Positions 36,573 through 49,665 of a stretch of DNA of 64,000 nt are shown in pieces. Where the stretch lies: contig JAQFVV010000063.1 of the NCBI GenBank assembly GCA_028023455.1, positions 4,023,081-4,087,080 on the forward strand, read 5' to 3'. Position 1 is the stretch's first letter; each line of letters starts with the position of its first letter. The DNA is from Epiperipatus broadwayi. Taxonomy: Eukaryota; Onychophora; Udeonychophora; Euonychophora; Peripatidae. A program made the translations under genes and the position numbers. A model generated the notes under the pieces. The model saw only the letters and a program-made list of their open reading frames with translations. It did not search any database and was not told the DNA's origin.

Positions 36573-37809
36573 TAATTTGTTTATTCTTTCTATATTTATC
36601 ATATACTTGGTTTTTATTATTACTTAATCATTATGTAGTTCTGTAGAATAAGATTCGATCTATCCCTCAAGACAGATTAAAAGATAGTTATTTTATAGTA
36701 TTGTAAGTATTAAAGATATCTTATAGATTTTCTACTATTTATTTAAATAAGCTCTGTTGAAGAGAGATTTAATACTAGTTAATATTTTCATATTTGCACC
36801 CAGGCCATCCTTTTTCACAATAGGGATGGATCTTGCAGGGTTAAGTCACTTAAGGTCTATATATCGATTAATTAGTTTTGCTAACTCTTGTCATGGTGTT
36901 GTTTTACATTGATTGGCAGCTGATATTTTCACTTTTTGTATTGCCATTTCAATGTCATTTCAGGAAAGCTGCATTTACTTTTTGGAAACATTACAATATG
37001 TCGCACTACAAATAATATTTATTTAGAGTTGGAGTTAGATTTTGTAATAATTGATCATAAGTGACTTTAAGTGGAGAAAAGGAGTAATTTGTGTAGGGAT
37101 TTAAAATATGGATGGAATCACTCCATTGGATTGTATTAAAAGTTAGAATTAATAAGTTTTTTTAATTAACACTTAGGTATTATTTAAACTTTATCATTTC
37201 AAATTATAAAGTCCATCAACATAACATTATCCACCTATGATTAGTAGTTCATTCCATTGAAAAGGGATTAATAAGAATTATTGTGTGGTAGGTGTTCCTG
37301 TACATAAATGATTAGTTTATTGTAACTTACGTGATTGCTAGTAAAAATAAATTAAGGCCAGCTCTTTTAAAATTGATTAACAAGACTATTCCTTAGTCTG
37401 GTGATGTGATGTAATGTACTGTGGCTTCTCCTTAAATGAAGTCAATAATATATCAGTAATTATGCCCAGATAAACCTGTTAGCCACTTCATTTTCCATTC
37501 TCCACTTTAAGTTTTCCCATATTCTGGTTCCAGGTTTCAGTCTGATGGCGCCCAATGGTGATCATATAGGTTACATACACATCAATTTGTACTATCACAT
37601 AAGTTTAAGTTAAAAAATAGTGCTCCAACATAAAGACCTTAGAAAATAAAATGTCCTCAGAGGAGTTGTGGGGAGTACATAGCAAAAAAAAATAAGAATG
37701 TTAAATCCGAAAAAAAAATGAATAAATAAAAAGTTCAGAAGCCTAGAGATATTAAAAAATCAGGATTTATTAAAAATGGATTATGTACCAACAACTATCT
37801 TGGTGTTGA

Positions 37810-38215
37810 CAGAAGTATATTTGATTTTCTTTTAATTTAGTTTTACAAATGAATAATATTCTAAAAAGTCATATATGAACTTTGCAAATATTGAAAAAAT
37901 GAAGTGCAAATAAGAACAAATGATGTAACACATCACACAATGATGTGAAAGTAAACACTATTCAGAAAACAAATGAATTTTTTTTTAATGCGGTCAAATT
38001 CTGCTTTAAAATCTGATATTTGCTTTAGAATTTTTACATTAACTAAAAATATTTTACTACTGTGTTAATTCCACCAAGTGATGACATCACAATCAGTTTC
38101 ACATAGAGTGCACTCAAATTTATGCCATGAATTGTTTTGCTAATATTATGATCAAGCTTATTAAATTCCGTTTTTTAAAAATAAAACATAGATGAATAAA
38201 ATCAAAAGTGTATTG
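37810..38215 (+). repeat. Diverged direct repeat, copy 2
   Basis: Partner of 33770-34195. See the shared landmarks listed there. Confidence 0.5.
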
Positions 38216-38749
38216 AAACGGGAACCTCCTAATCCCTTGCCGTTTCATCATCAATCTAGTAGCCCACTCGTCTGTGTTAGATTTGAACCTCATTTAAACT
38301 ATTAATATATCTAAAATAAAGCTACAATCTGCTGTCATGGCTGTCTGAACAGCATTATATATTTACATACGAAAGAATGCTATAATTAGATAGGCTTGAT
38401 ATAATTATAGCGTATTATTATTAGTATCACGTTTATTTTAATAAAATACTTTTAATATGTTAAGTAATGATAGGGATCAATTTATTAATAAAGTTATTAT
38501 TTTAGTTCATATGTGGATATATAAATCAACCTATATTTGTAATGTATATAGGGGTGGCATGATTTAAAACATTAAAATATATTATATATTTTAAAATGTT
38601 AAAACATGAAAATATTTTAAAAGATTTATTTAAAAATGTTAAAAAGGTTTTCTTTCAAATGTCCTGAGAAGTCTTCTTTAAAATTAAGTGTTATTTTTTC
38701 TTAGAATTAAAAGTTTGGTTAGAAACAGATTTTGTCGTAAACAAGTATG

Positions 38750-41410
38750 TAATTAACGACCGCACCTACTTTTGGTCAAGTTAAAAAAAAGTCATTTTAA
38801 AATCTGGCTAATTGAAATTGCGTCAGATATAAAAATTAAGTTATTTTTGGATTTAACTAATTAAAATTATTTATGGCAAAATAGTTTTACAAAACCCATA
38901 AAAATTATAACTAAAATGCTTTAATAATTATCAATATTAAAAAGCAAAATTACATGTTTTTGGAAATTTAATTAAAACAGAACTAAGGAAAAGTTATAAC
39001 ACCTCAGAAACTTATCAGCATATTTGAAATCAGATTGTATGTTTGACAAAATTAATTAAAATGTAAGGGGCAAAGAAAAATTCTTAAAGGTGTTAAAGCT
39101 GATAAGACGAATGTATAAATAGGCCATATTTTGAGCAGGAAAAAAACTCTGAACAAAGACAGAACAGAGAAAAGAACACGGAAAAAGAGACTCCATTTTG
39201 AATAGTGTTTGCCATTGAAAAGGTAAAGTTTAGTTTTGAACTGAGATGTCAGGCTAGTGTGGCCATCCTGGCTGTCACTCCATAAGGAGGTGATGTGTTC
39301 TCTTCCATCCGACATCATTATAACTATGAATGCCGCTATAACATCTACAACTTAACCGAAAAAGAATAAGAATGCTGATATAATATCTACAGCCCAACCG
39401 CAAAAGAAGAGCATGCCTCAAGCCACCCAGAAAACTCACCAAGTTCCAGCTCAAGCACATACTAATACTGGTAAATCACTTTAAACTGCAGAGCTCTGTA
39501 TAATTTCATTTAATTTCATACCACTTTTAACTCGAGTTAGCTAACTAACCACTAAATGTAATTTTTTAAATGTTAAAGATCTTCTTTTCTATTGTTTTAA
39601 AATCTTTAAATGACCCATTTGCTTTTAAAATTCTTTTCTTTAAGAAATTAATTTTGTTTTTTACTTTAAACTATATCACTGCAGTTATGTCTATAGTTAT
39701 TTCTTAATCACATAGTTTTTAATATTTATTATATGATATTTATTTTATGATATGCTGACACTTCGAAACAGTGAGCATTAAACTTCAATATTTCAAGAAG
39801 AGATTAATTAAAACCTCTTCACGTAGTTATTTTATAACTTTATTTCTGTGCACTGTTTCGAAACCCTCTTATGAAAATAGTAATGACTCGCTCGTTATTA
39901 TTTAATGTTTTTTGATAATTGTTTGCTTGTAAATTTTGCAATGTGGTTTGTTTTAGTGAGAAATTACTTTTAAATACTAAGAAATAGACTAACCTTGAGA
40001 AATATTTATAAGTATATTTGCTATTTAAGTTAATTATTAAACCCCTTCAAATATACTTCCCCTCCCATTTTAAGTACTAGTCATTTGATCAGTAACAAAA
40101 TTAGATTGAGCTGAAACAGCAAAGAATATCTATAATTATTCCCGTCTATAGCATATATTTTATTATGCTACCTAAGAGTTGGCTTCTATTTGATCAAGCT
40201 AATAACCTATTGTTCTTGCCTGTAGAATATTAATTTTATAAAATTCTTTGCTTGGCGGATGTGATTCATTTATTTAAATATTTTTCTTGTTTTGCTGCCA
40301 CGTATATTTACATCTTTTAAGATGGAGCCTCAGTTAAGTCAGCACATCTTCCTCTCATAGGGTAGAGCAGTTGCAAAGCCTGAGTTTAAGGCCAGGTCAG
40401 CACATAAGTACCTCGCCTCTCTTGAACTATTTATTCTTTTTTTATGCAGCTTAACGATCGTTTTCAGGGTACCGGCGTTTGTCGCAGAAACTTTTGATCT
40501 ACCAATCCATCCACAGAGCGACTTTATTATTGTATTGCTCCCTATTTTAGTTCTTTCAGCTATTGTCTGAGATACTCTTAAAAGCCCAGTCAATCTAAGT
40601 TATTGTAGCCCATTTTAGGCTAAATAAATAAATATAAACTGATGAGAAATGTCTACAGTATGTGTTAACCAAGGTTTAGTTTAATTACTGGTATTTAGCC
40701 ACACATTAAGAGGAGTCGGCATATGTTCCACTATAGACATGACATAGTGATAAGTTAATTATTAAAAGCCTGCGTGCATTTATTATTTATATAAATTTGT
40801 ATAAATAATGGCTTTCAAATTGTAACACAGCAAAGCAATGTATGGATTTCATGAACTCATAAGATGAACAATTGTTACATTCATTTTACTTAAATGTAAT
40901 AATTATTTATTAATATCTTATACAAGAATCTGTCCGAAGAGCATACCTAAAACTCTTCAGCCATTAAATGCCTGCATGCATTTTCACATGTACGTAATTT
41001 GTGATATATATCTTGGATTAAACTCTTTATTGGAGAAATTAAAACTTTAGTAAATTAACCTAGTCCACTCTCAGTTTTATTATTCAATCCAATTCTAATT
41101 ATTGATATTATGTTTATAGAATCTATGCATTATTAAAGTCTCCATTAAGTTAGTTATTCATTAGGTGCCATAAATTAGTAATTTTAATTACGACTCACTG
41201 TTTCTCCCTGACCTATGTCGGCCGTGATCAAAGGAGTATGCTATGTGTAACTTCAAGGTGGACATTTGTAGGGTCTTGAGTCTTGGAGTACTGGCTTAGG
41301 AGTTGAAGTGTGGTCGGACTCGGGATGTCACAATTCTTGTCTGGTCAGCTTCGGTATCTTTTGCTTGGATTCTGAATTCTGTTACGCGAATGTACAAACT
41401 TGACCGTTAC
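38750..41410 (+). other. Possible relic of a large LTR or non-coding retroelement
   Basis: Composition is less AT-rich. A TATA-like box (tataaataggcc, about 39113) is followed by purine-rich sequence and short hydrophilic ORFs, a promoter-like arrangement often seen in LTRs. GC-richer patches occur at 39240-39460, 40330-40600 and 41200-41410. No second copy is in the window, and no pol motif was found. The 84-codon minus frame at 40339-40593 has no recognised domain. Confidence 0.25.
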
Positions 41411-41419
41411 AGTATAGAT

Positions 41420-44400
41420 GTATTTTTTTTAATTTTAAATGATTATCAACCAATTAGTATGTAAAAATAATCACAAATATTTATTAAACAAACAGAAAAT
41501 CTTTTTTTATTTCAATAATTTTGTGTCAAAACCAGACTCGGAGATCAGATCTCTCATTAACAATAAAGGTATTTGATATTTGTTGATTGTCCATAAGATA
41601 CTAAACTTCATCAGATTTTTTCTCCCTCAATTAATAAATCAATAAAGGCTGTACTGCAGTAGTGTTAGAAAAAAATCTGACATTATTATCAATTAAGATA
41701 ATGCTAAATCAGTGATCTAAAGTGGCAGAAGTACCACACTATTTTTAACACCATTTTCTAATAACTGGCCACGTTTCAAAATATGATTGGGCTCTGAAAA
41801 GTTAACTGCGTAATTCTTGAAATCATTTTTTTATCTCTTTTTTCTCTCAAAGTAACTTACTGTTATAATGGGTATATTTTATAACTAAGATGATCCTACT
41901 TTTAACTGTAACAAAAAAAAAAAACATTTATTAATATGTTATTTCAAAATTGTTTGAGTGAATGTCTTTTACTTAATGTGTACATTTTAAATTTTTTTAT
42001 AAACGGACTTGTATGTGTGTGTGACTAAAGTATGTTTTTGGTTATGGATTGTATTCACTTTTTTGCTTTTGGAAATATTAATATTGAAAATTGATTTTAT
42101 TTTGAATATGTCATAAATATATGTACAGATTGCCTTGCAAGGATACTGGATAAAAATTGAATAAGTCCATTAATCATATTTTAATTTTATAATCAAAATA
42201 TAATATTAGATACACTGTATAACGAATAAATTTTGTACTGTAAATTTTTAGCATAAATGTTTCCATATTTTTGCATAATGCAGTTTTATTCCATGATATC
42301 GTCAATCCCATAAAATAGCTGCTATTGAAAAAGAAAGATAATTGTTTTTAAAAAAAACTTTCAAATTTTTTTTTAAAGATTGTTGTAACAAACATCCATT
42401 TGTAATTGAAAATAATGAGGACAATTTGGTGATGATCACTAGGGTGAATCCTCACCTAGAAGTCCATCTTATTCCAGGGTAAAAAAGTGTATTGTTAATG
42501 ATCAGCAAACCTAAAAATATATTTTGAAAGTTATATAATAGAATAGAATTATTAAATATTTTAGAACTCTATTCCTTGACTGTAAAGATTTATAATATTT
42601 TTTAATATGATATTAGGATTTGATAAAATTATCCATGGATATTATTTGTTAGCTATATTGGAATATGAAAATTACACACTTGAACTGAAATTCTTTAAAC
42701 TGAAGGCTAAATATATTATTTTCTTTATTTATAGGTATACAGGTTAAATTCCATAAATATTCATTGAATTAATATAATATTAAAATAATTTGTTCTGTCA
42801 CATGATTTTGAAGTTTGCATCATCATTTCTTTTGATCAACCTTTCTATTCAAAACCAATTATTACTTTCAAAGACTTTGATCATCAAGCCTGATAGATTT
42901 TGGTGAATGCATATTTTGTCATCAGATATCATGGGATTCAAATTATACTATAAATTGAATTAATAATAATAATAATAATAAAAATAATTTATTAATGAAT
43001 TGTGCCCATTTCCTTGTCAAAACTTTGTTGGAAATCACAATTTTTTTGATTATATTACTGCTTGTAGCAGTCAGTTCATGAATAAACAATTATATGATAA
43101 ATATAATTTAATTCACATGTTTATTTAAATTCTTATTTAACTTTTAATTTATTAGATTTAACTGGGTATATATTATGTGCTATTGTGTATGTTATAAATG
43201 GTTACACATGCAAATGTATTCAGGACAATTAAATGAGCTTTGGTATTGTTTCATTTAGTGTGCAATCTAATATCTAGCATTGAATAGCAATATAACAAAC
43301 TTTTGAATAGCGCAAAGGTGTTTTTTTTTCAATCATCTAAATAAATCTCATTTAATTAAATTTAACTTAATTCTGCATCTTTATAAGTTGTATTTTTATA
43401 AGAAATTTTAGTGTTTAATTTAAATGGCACTTTTTAAAATTACTGTAGAGCCACAAACTATAACTTGTTTTGTTCCAAATCTTCCTTACATGAAAACATA
43501 TATAATATATAGTAGTTCATATTTTGTTGATAAGCATTTGATTAGAATAGAATATGTATTATTTATTGAACTGCAAGTATACACTACTTTTTAACACACA
43601 TATATATGTAACACAGGGACTTTTTTATATGCATAGTATGTGTATATAAATATTGTGTATAAACAAAATTTGTAGAAAATAATAATATAGTTATTAATAA
43701 TAAATTGAGGGAATACATTTAAATATATTTTGCTGAGTGTGTGATCATTTATGCATTCACTGAAGCAATAAGAATAAGAAAAAAAAACTTCTATATTTTT
43801 ATTTTTAAAATAAAAGGAAATAATGAAATTACTGACTTCCAATACTGTTTAATATGCTGTGGGCAGTAATCTTTTTTTTCCCCCAATAACTTTTTTTCGC
43901 TTATAGAAACAATACTGGTCTTATTATCAAGAAATCAGGTTTTTTAATTGCATTGATGTTTTTAAATCAATATTAACTTTTAGTATATTCTAAAATTTTA
44001 TAAAACTTTTAACAATTATTCTCAGAAGATATTTTATTATGCAATGTTCTGCACATCAAATTTGAAAAAGTTAATAAATGAAGAAATAAAACGTACATGC
44101 TTGCAATATAAACCAAAGAAATTTTTTTAATAAACATAATTGGTATTTTGGTATTATTTCTGCTATGATATATTACTCAATGTTTGTGATATGTTTAAAA
44201 TAATGCCTCTAAGGAATGTGTGGACAAACTTAATCGATAAAATTTGCTGCAGATCCCATGGAAGTGTTATTTTAAACATATAACAAACTTAAAAAAATGT
44301 CTCACTGGGAGTAATACATTATAGCACATGTAATATGAAAGTTCAAATCTAAAAAAAATAATAGAGAGATATATTTATTATGGAAAAGGGAAAAAAAATT

Positions 44401-45000
44401 ATAATACTCAATAAGGTACTTGTGAGTTGTGCTTTTTTATTATGACACTAAGTGTCATTGAAGCCATCTTTTCCTCTCAGTATGTTACGATGCTTTGTAA
44501 TGTCAAACTTCAAATCTAAAAAAAATACTTTCCAATAATGGATATATATATATATATATTTACTATGGAAAAAGAAGAAATATAAAAAACCCTGAAACAT
44601 ATTTAAAATGGCGAGGTGCAAGAAAGTTTTAGATTTCTGTTGTTTTTTAATCTAAAAAAAGGTGAACTATAGGTTTAACCTTATATTTTAATTATCTTTT
44701 TAAAAAAAAACCTACAAATATAACTTTTAATTGTAAATGTATATAAAGTTTAACAACACCCCCCCCCCAAAAAAAAAAACATAATATAACAACTTTTACC
44801 ACTGTATTTTGAAATAAAAAAAAATTACTTACAAATAATGAGATACCTTTGCTGCAAATTTAGTGTTATATTTTAAATATTAAAAAAAAACCAAAATAAG
44901 ATTTTAGCAAAAAAACATAAATATATAAAGTAAATATATTTTTAAATATAAAACTGTATTATTTACAAATGATATGAGATATATATTATATTGTGAAGGG
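41420..45000. other. AT-rich stretch, no supported gene
   Basis: It includes an AAT microsatellite near 42962, a repeated segment caaatctaaaaaaaata at 44347 and 44512 (each followed by atatatt...actatggaaaa-like sequence), and a C11 run followed by A10 near 44758. No coding similarity seen. Confidence 0.4.
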
Positions 45001-45019
45001 GTTGGGGGATATCAATATG

Positions 45020-46090
45020 GAGAGTATACCATTTAATATCTCTTTATTTGATATGGGTTAGTCATGTCAGGTGAAAAATTGATAAATGAAACAAAGAAAA
45101 GAAAGGGACTGATAAAGAAATTAACAGTGGTTTCATATAATAAATATGATGTAGCAATAATTATGTGGAAGGAAGTGACTGTAGCAGGGATAACTTATGG
45201 CAATGATGTGTTACTAAAGGGGTGTTCAATTACTTAGAAAAGGTACAAAGAGAAGTAGGAAAACATGCATTATATCAGATGCGTGGACAACAAAGGAGAA
45301 ATGAGATGTCATGTTTTTATATGAGAGATGCAAAAAGCAAAATGAAAATGTCTGGTAGATTTCACTTTATAGAATAATAAGAGAATAGCCAAAACAGTAT
45401 TTAATTGGGTTATGATTAAATGACAGGCAACAAGATGGGTGAGAAAAATAGTATAATTGCAGAAGATTTGGATAAAGACTTTATGTCAGTATACTTGTAC
45501 AAAAGATGGGATGATTGGGTTGGGGTAATTGTTGAATGTTATAGTTGCAAAGACTCTGGATTGAAGAATAGATGCATTAGTAAAAAATAGGGAGTTGGAG
45601 AGCTGGAGAAATAGTATGGAGAGTAAAAAGTGTTTAAATATATATAGAATTAAACAGATTATTGGGTGTGAATTAATTTATAATAAACCAAGGAAAGTAG
45701 TTTACTGTTTAAGGCTTCAACATGATTGTTGGCAAGGGAATATACACATAAATGGAGGAATGTGGGTGATTTAGTGTACAAGTTATGTAGCGAAGGCATG
45801 GAGAATATTATTCATTTATTAATTGAAATGTAAATGCTTACAAGCAGAAGGGGTACAAATAATGAAATTGTGAGAGAAAAAATATATTTCAAGTGATTAT
45901 ACAGAAAGTGGGTTATTGGTTTTTATGCTGGGTTTGGAAAAAGGCCATAGAATGGACAAGGTAATGTGGAAATCAGAAGGAGCAGGATAGAGAAGAATAT
46001 AGGCAAAAGTTAGGATGGGGAATGGAAAGGCAAGGTAAGGTAGCTTACAAGTTTCTCTGGGCATAGTGGCTGAGAGATTCCTGATTCCGA
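45020..46090 (+). pseudogene. LINE ORF2 C-terminal remnant (non-L1 type)
   Basis: Plus-strand phases give a familiar LINE C-terminal order: YDVAIIMWKEVTVAGITYGND and VQREVGKHAL (post-RT segment W..V..P..LYG.....Q...G..AL), then TRWVRKIV, then a KKCLNIYRIKQIIGCELIYN stretch followed by LRLQHDCW, and a decayed zinc tail near 45780-45850 (YKLCSEGMENIIHLLIECKC across one phase). About ten stops or shifts occur. The pattern suggests a CR1/Rex-like or related clade, clearly different from the LINE at 1-6 kb. No 5' part is present, as expected for 5'-truncated LINE copies. Confidence 0.65.
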
Positions 46091-46371
46091 TAAAGAAGCC
46101 ATAATGGATTGCAACACATGTGATATCATTTAATATTTGGATATTTATTTCAGTTTAGTGTTAGTTAGCACTGGAATTATTTTCATTGTAATATTATGTA
46201 TATGAAAGGCTGTTGGGTAGCATGACTAATAAATATTGTCAATTGGAATTGTGTACACCCAGGTCTCGTTTTATGCGGATTTTTTTATGTGATTTTGAAG
46301 TTATGCAATTCATGTTTCTTCTTAATATCTTTGTATGCAGTTTTCTTTTATGTGATAAAAATTATTCAATC

Positions 46372-46474
46372 AGAAGTCGAGATCCGATAATGCGCTATTA
46401 CTTTAAATATTATAAATTTTGCCCACTCACATGTCATATTCAACCTAATAGCGCATTATTGGAGTTTGACTTCC
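46372..46474. mobile_element. Palindromic MITE-like insertion within the Tigger-type element
   Basis: 46372-46399 (agaagtcgagatccgataat...) and 46447-46474 (...gcattattggagtttgactt...) are inverted repeats of 28 bp with about four mismatches, 47 nt apart. It could be a separate tiny element or a hairpin of the host transposon. Confidence 0.55.
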
Positions 46475-46756
46475 ATCTAATAATTTCAATATTTTCAGTG
46501 CTTTATAATAGTACTGTAATAGATTTTATGCAATAAAGAAGTTCATAAATCACTTAAAATCAGGATTTCCCCATTTTATATACACATATTATATTTTACA
46601 AGATTATAAATTAAATCTGTTCAAATGTTACAGATGCCTGTGCTATGCATGTTGTTTTTGCATATTAAATAACATTCTATTTTTGCTTTTTAAAAAAAGA
46701 GTACATAATCAATTAATCATTTAGTGTCCACAAGTTTATTTTTAAAAGGTGAGTAA

Positions 46757-46932
46757 CAGTGGTGGGCACAATTATATTTCACAATTTAAAAATTATGTAA
46801 TGTGATCTGAAATTAGTATGATGTGAAACAACGAAATTTGATTTTTAAATGGAATTGAAAATTAAAAAATTAAAAACAAAATAAATATTTAATTTTTAAT
46901 TGTTAATTTTAATTAAATTTTGCCCAACAGTG
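46757..46932. mobile_element. hAT-like MITE nested in the Tigger-type element
   Basis: Left end cagtggtgggcacaatt and right end aattttgcccaacagtg are imperfect terminal inverted repeats (CAGTGGTGGGC versus CACTGTTGGGC). Flanks gtgagtaa (46749-46756) and gtgagtag (46933-46940) form an 8-bp target duplication. If the boundaries are shifted by one base the duplication ggtgagta is perfect. CAGTGGTGGGC ends with 8-bp duplications are classic for hAT. It is 176 bp with no coding capacity. Confidence 0.75.
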
Positions 46933-47036
46933 GTGAGTAGGTGTCTTTTTAATATCATAAGTCTAAGTTCTTATTTTTATTTTAAACTTTTACATTACCC
47001 TAATGGAGAGAAAAAAACCCAAGAAAATGAATTTCT

Positions 47037-47240
47037 TTGGAAACAAAAATTTCAATTTTAGATCACTTAGCGAAATGGGAAGGATCAACATTTGGAAAAC
47101 ATTTTAGTTTGGGCAAGTGTACTATAAGAACAATTAAAAAAAATGAAGTTGCAGCTAGTTGTATTTTCTCTTGTGATGAATCTGATTTCTTATTAGTTCA
47201 GAAACGAACTTGCATATCTTCAAATAGTGATAATGATTAA
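47037..47240 (+). pseudogene. Tigger/pogo transposase N-terminal HTH fragment
   Basis: The 67-codon plus-strand frame reads ETKISILDHLAKWEGSTFGK and then LGKCTIRTIKKNEVAA. The L.ILD.L.KGE....(K).F..GK.TIRTIKKNE pattern is the psq/CENP-B-type helix-turn-helix that binds the terminal repeats in Tigger-like transposases. The frame continues at once into a serine/aspartate-rich end (CISSNSDND), so the DDE domain has been deleted. It lies inside the TIR-bounded element in the correct place. The expected KR.. start before it is in another phase (MERKKPKKM). Confidence 0.65.
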
Positions 47241-47572
47241 AATACTGTATATGTATGAAAAAATGTAAAATACTGTAAATTATGCATAAAAATACATTGT
47301 TTTGTATAAAATTAAATACTATAATTAATAAAAAAAGTTTGTTTTGTATCAATTTTTTTCAAATTTGAAATTTTTTATTAGTCATATTTTATTTCCTTTT
47401 TTTAAATGTGAATTTTAAAGTAATTTTGTGTTGTTGCTTTGCTTTTATGCGATTTTCGAAAATTACAGTATGTATCCCCCATTTTTCAAGGTAAGTTAAG
47501 TCTATTTTTGTGCGATTTCTTTTGTGCATGTTTTCTGAGGAACTTATCTATTGCATAAAATGAGCCCAGGTG

Positions 47573-48460
47573 TATATACATTCCAATTTATTTGCTGGCA
47601 TTGTATATTGTTAGAAATTTTACACGTACATGTTATTTGGAGTCATTCATTAAGCATTAAGGTCATTTTAATTCTAGAAGAGAACAAAAGTGTAAAAACA
47701 AAAACAGATAGAATTAAAAGTTGGAAAAGAGAGAGAGAAAAAACAGGTTTCCAAACTGTTATGAATTTATTTAAAAAATGGAAATGTGGTTTATCAAACT
47801 GATAATACCAGCATAGACACATATAAATATATGTGCTCACATTTATCCAATAATTGCCTTCTAGACTTATTTTTAATTTTTTTTTATAAAAAAAAGTAAA
47901 TCTCACAGTTTGTCTTAATGATAAAAGCAATTAAGAATATCTTAAGGTATTATGTGAAAAGAATGTATTAAAAGGAAATGGTGATAAAATTTTAGAAAGA
48001 AATTGCCAAATGTAATGAGATCTTAAAAGAAAAGTACAATATCTAAGCAAGAAAGAAATACTTATAATTGGAAATTTGTTACTTTAAAGTAGTAAAAAAA
48101 AAAACTACTTAATCTACTTTGAAATTATTGAGATTTTTTTTATTTATGCATGGTTTTTTTTCTATTGAGTTGACAAGAATTTGTTTCTTTCAATCAGAGC
48201 AAAAAATTATCAGATAGTATACAATAGTTGTTTATGAAAAAATAACTTCCAGAAAAGGCTTTGACAAGGGAATATGTGCTTTCCATATTATCTGATACAG
48301 CTATTTAATTGCTGAAAATAAAATATTATTAAAATAAAATGACACCCATTTTTTTTACAGTCTACCAATATGTTTTTATAGGTGAAAATGTATTGTAATG
48401 GTCAAATTTGTACATTCATGCAACAAAATCCAGAGTTTTGGCAAATTATACCAAGATTGA
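47573..48460. other. AT-rich stretch, no supported gene
   Basis: Nothing recognised. The complementary ORFs at 47551-47930 are lysine-rich or hydrophobic shadows of AT-rich DNA. Confidence 0.4.
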
Positions 48461-48468
48461 TTTAGATG

Positions 48469-48607
48469 AGGAGTTGAGACACCGAATCTGATCGCACCTC
48501 AGCTCCTTACTAACACTCCGAGGTTTACTACCCTATGAATGACATATATGAGGCCATACAGAAACTTTTAACTCACGTTCCGGCAGTAGCAAAGGCTGGA
48601 ACATGAG
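48469..48607. other. Pair of hairpins in a GC-richer patch
   Basis: aggagttgag (48469-48478) pairs with ctcagctcct (48498-48507), and ctcacgttcc (48572-48581) with ggaacatgag (48598-48607), each with one mismatch. It could be a structured RNA, SINE or MITE remnant. No polymerase III boxes were recognised. Confidence 0.35.
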
Positions 48608-49264
48608 ACTTGGGGAGTAATAATGAAATTACCTATAAATTAATACCACACACATATATAGCTGACTAGATAATGCATACATAAATAATTAATGCTAAGA
48701 GAATAGATTTGTATAAAATTTGGTAATGAATTGCAAATAACACACAAAACTATGAGTTTTAAATATTTAATTATTAAAATATAAGATAAATAATAAAAGA
48801 ACATAAGTACATTAGAATTTACACACACACAGATGTTTACAATGATGAGTGGGTTTTAATGTAAATTCCACTTTTTATGCACTTGATTTAGTTAGGTTTA
48901 ATGTTTATTACAAATTGATATCTGTGGTTTTCCATCATGCCTTAATTATGGTATGCCATTTCTACGCGGTTTGCTAATAGCTACATATTACCAGAATGAT
49001 ATTTGTCAGATGCTTTATTCAGTTTATTATGAATTTTAAAAAATCTTAATGTATATATAAAATAAACTTCACACTAGTTTTATACTTTCTGTCTTAAATT
49101 ATATAGAAAAGTCAGCATGGTATTCTTGTGATATCCAGTCATAGCCGCTTGATGCTGTTGTTTCTATGCAAAAACAATCAAATGTAATGTTACCGCGCAC
49201 CACAACATCTTCACATTTTTTTTACTTTTATTTTTTCTATTACATCTTTAAATTTTTTTTTCCT

Positions 49265-49665
49265 TACATACAAACACAACTTTACCAATGGTATAGTAAA
49301 ACTTATTTTTAAAACAAATTTTTATTACATTTTATTTGTATTACTTTTTTAATAAAATCTTGTTCTACCTTTTTTCTGTAATAAAAAGAAACCAAAAATA
49401 TTTTCATTTTTTTTATTGATTTATGTCATAGAATCACAACTTTTTTTTTTTTTTGTTTTGAGAATGGTTTTTTTTTCCTTCCTACTAAACAAATTACAAT
49501 AACAAAAACAACACACAAACACATCTTTACCACTGATATAGTAAAACTTTTATTTTTAAAACCAATTTTTATTACATTTTATTTGTATGACCTTTTTTAA
49601 AAATCAACTCGTGTACTACCTTTTTTAAAAATAAAAACAAACCAAAAATAATTTTTGTCTGTGAT
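49265..49665 (+). repeat. Direct repeat pair of about 145 bp
   Basis: 49268-49410 and 49515-49660 share caaacacaWctttaccaMtg, gtatagtaaaactt, acaaatttttattacatttt and aaccaaaaata. T-rich runs and a C11 tract lie between and after. The block leads into the second SINE. Confidence 0.8.

Larger units (their letters stand above)
46256..47572 (+). mobile_element. Tigger/pogo-type DNA transposon, internally deleted
   Basis: Terminal inverted repeats: left cacccaggtctcgttttatg, right end (reverse complement) CACCTGGGCTCATTTTATGC. Each is flanked by TA (46254-46255 and 47573-47574), the target duplication of Tc1/mariner/pogo elements. Sub-terminal ttatgcg/atgtgatttt motifs are usual in Tigger-like elements. 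The only coding trace is an HTH region at 47037-47240. At about 1.3 kb with two nested insertions it lacks the DDE transposase core. Confidence 0.8.

Noticed and set aside
40339-40593. 84-codon minus-strand ORF in a GC-richer patch
   Set aside because: No recognisable domain and no splice or homology support. The composition fits the surrounding non-coding block.
47643-47930. 95-codon minus-strand ORF
   Set aside because: It overlaps an oppositely oriented lysine-rich ORF. Both are AT-rich chance frames without motifs.
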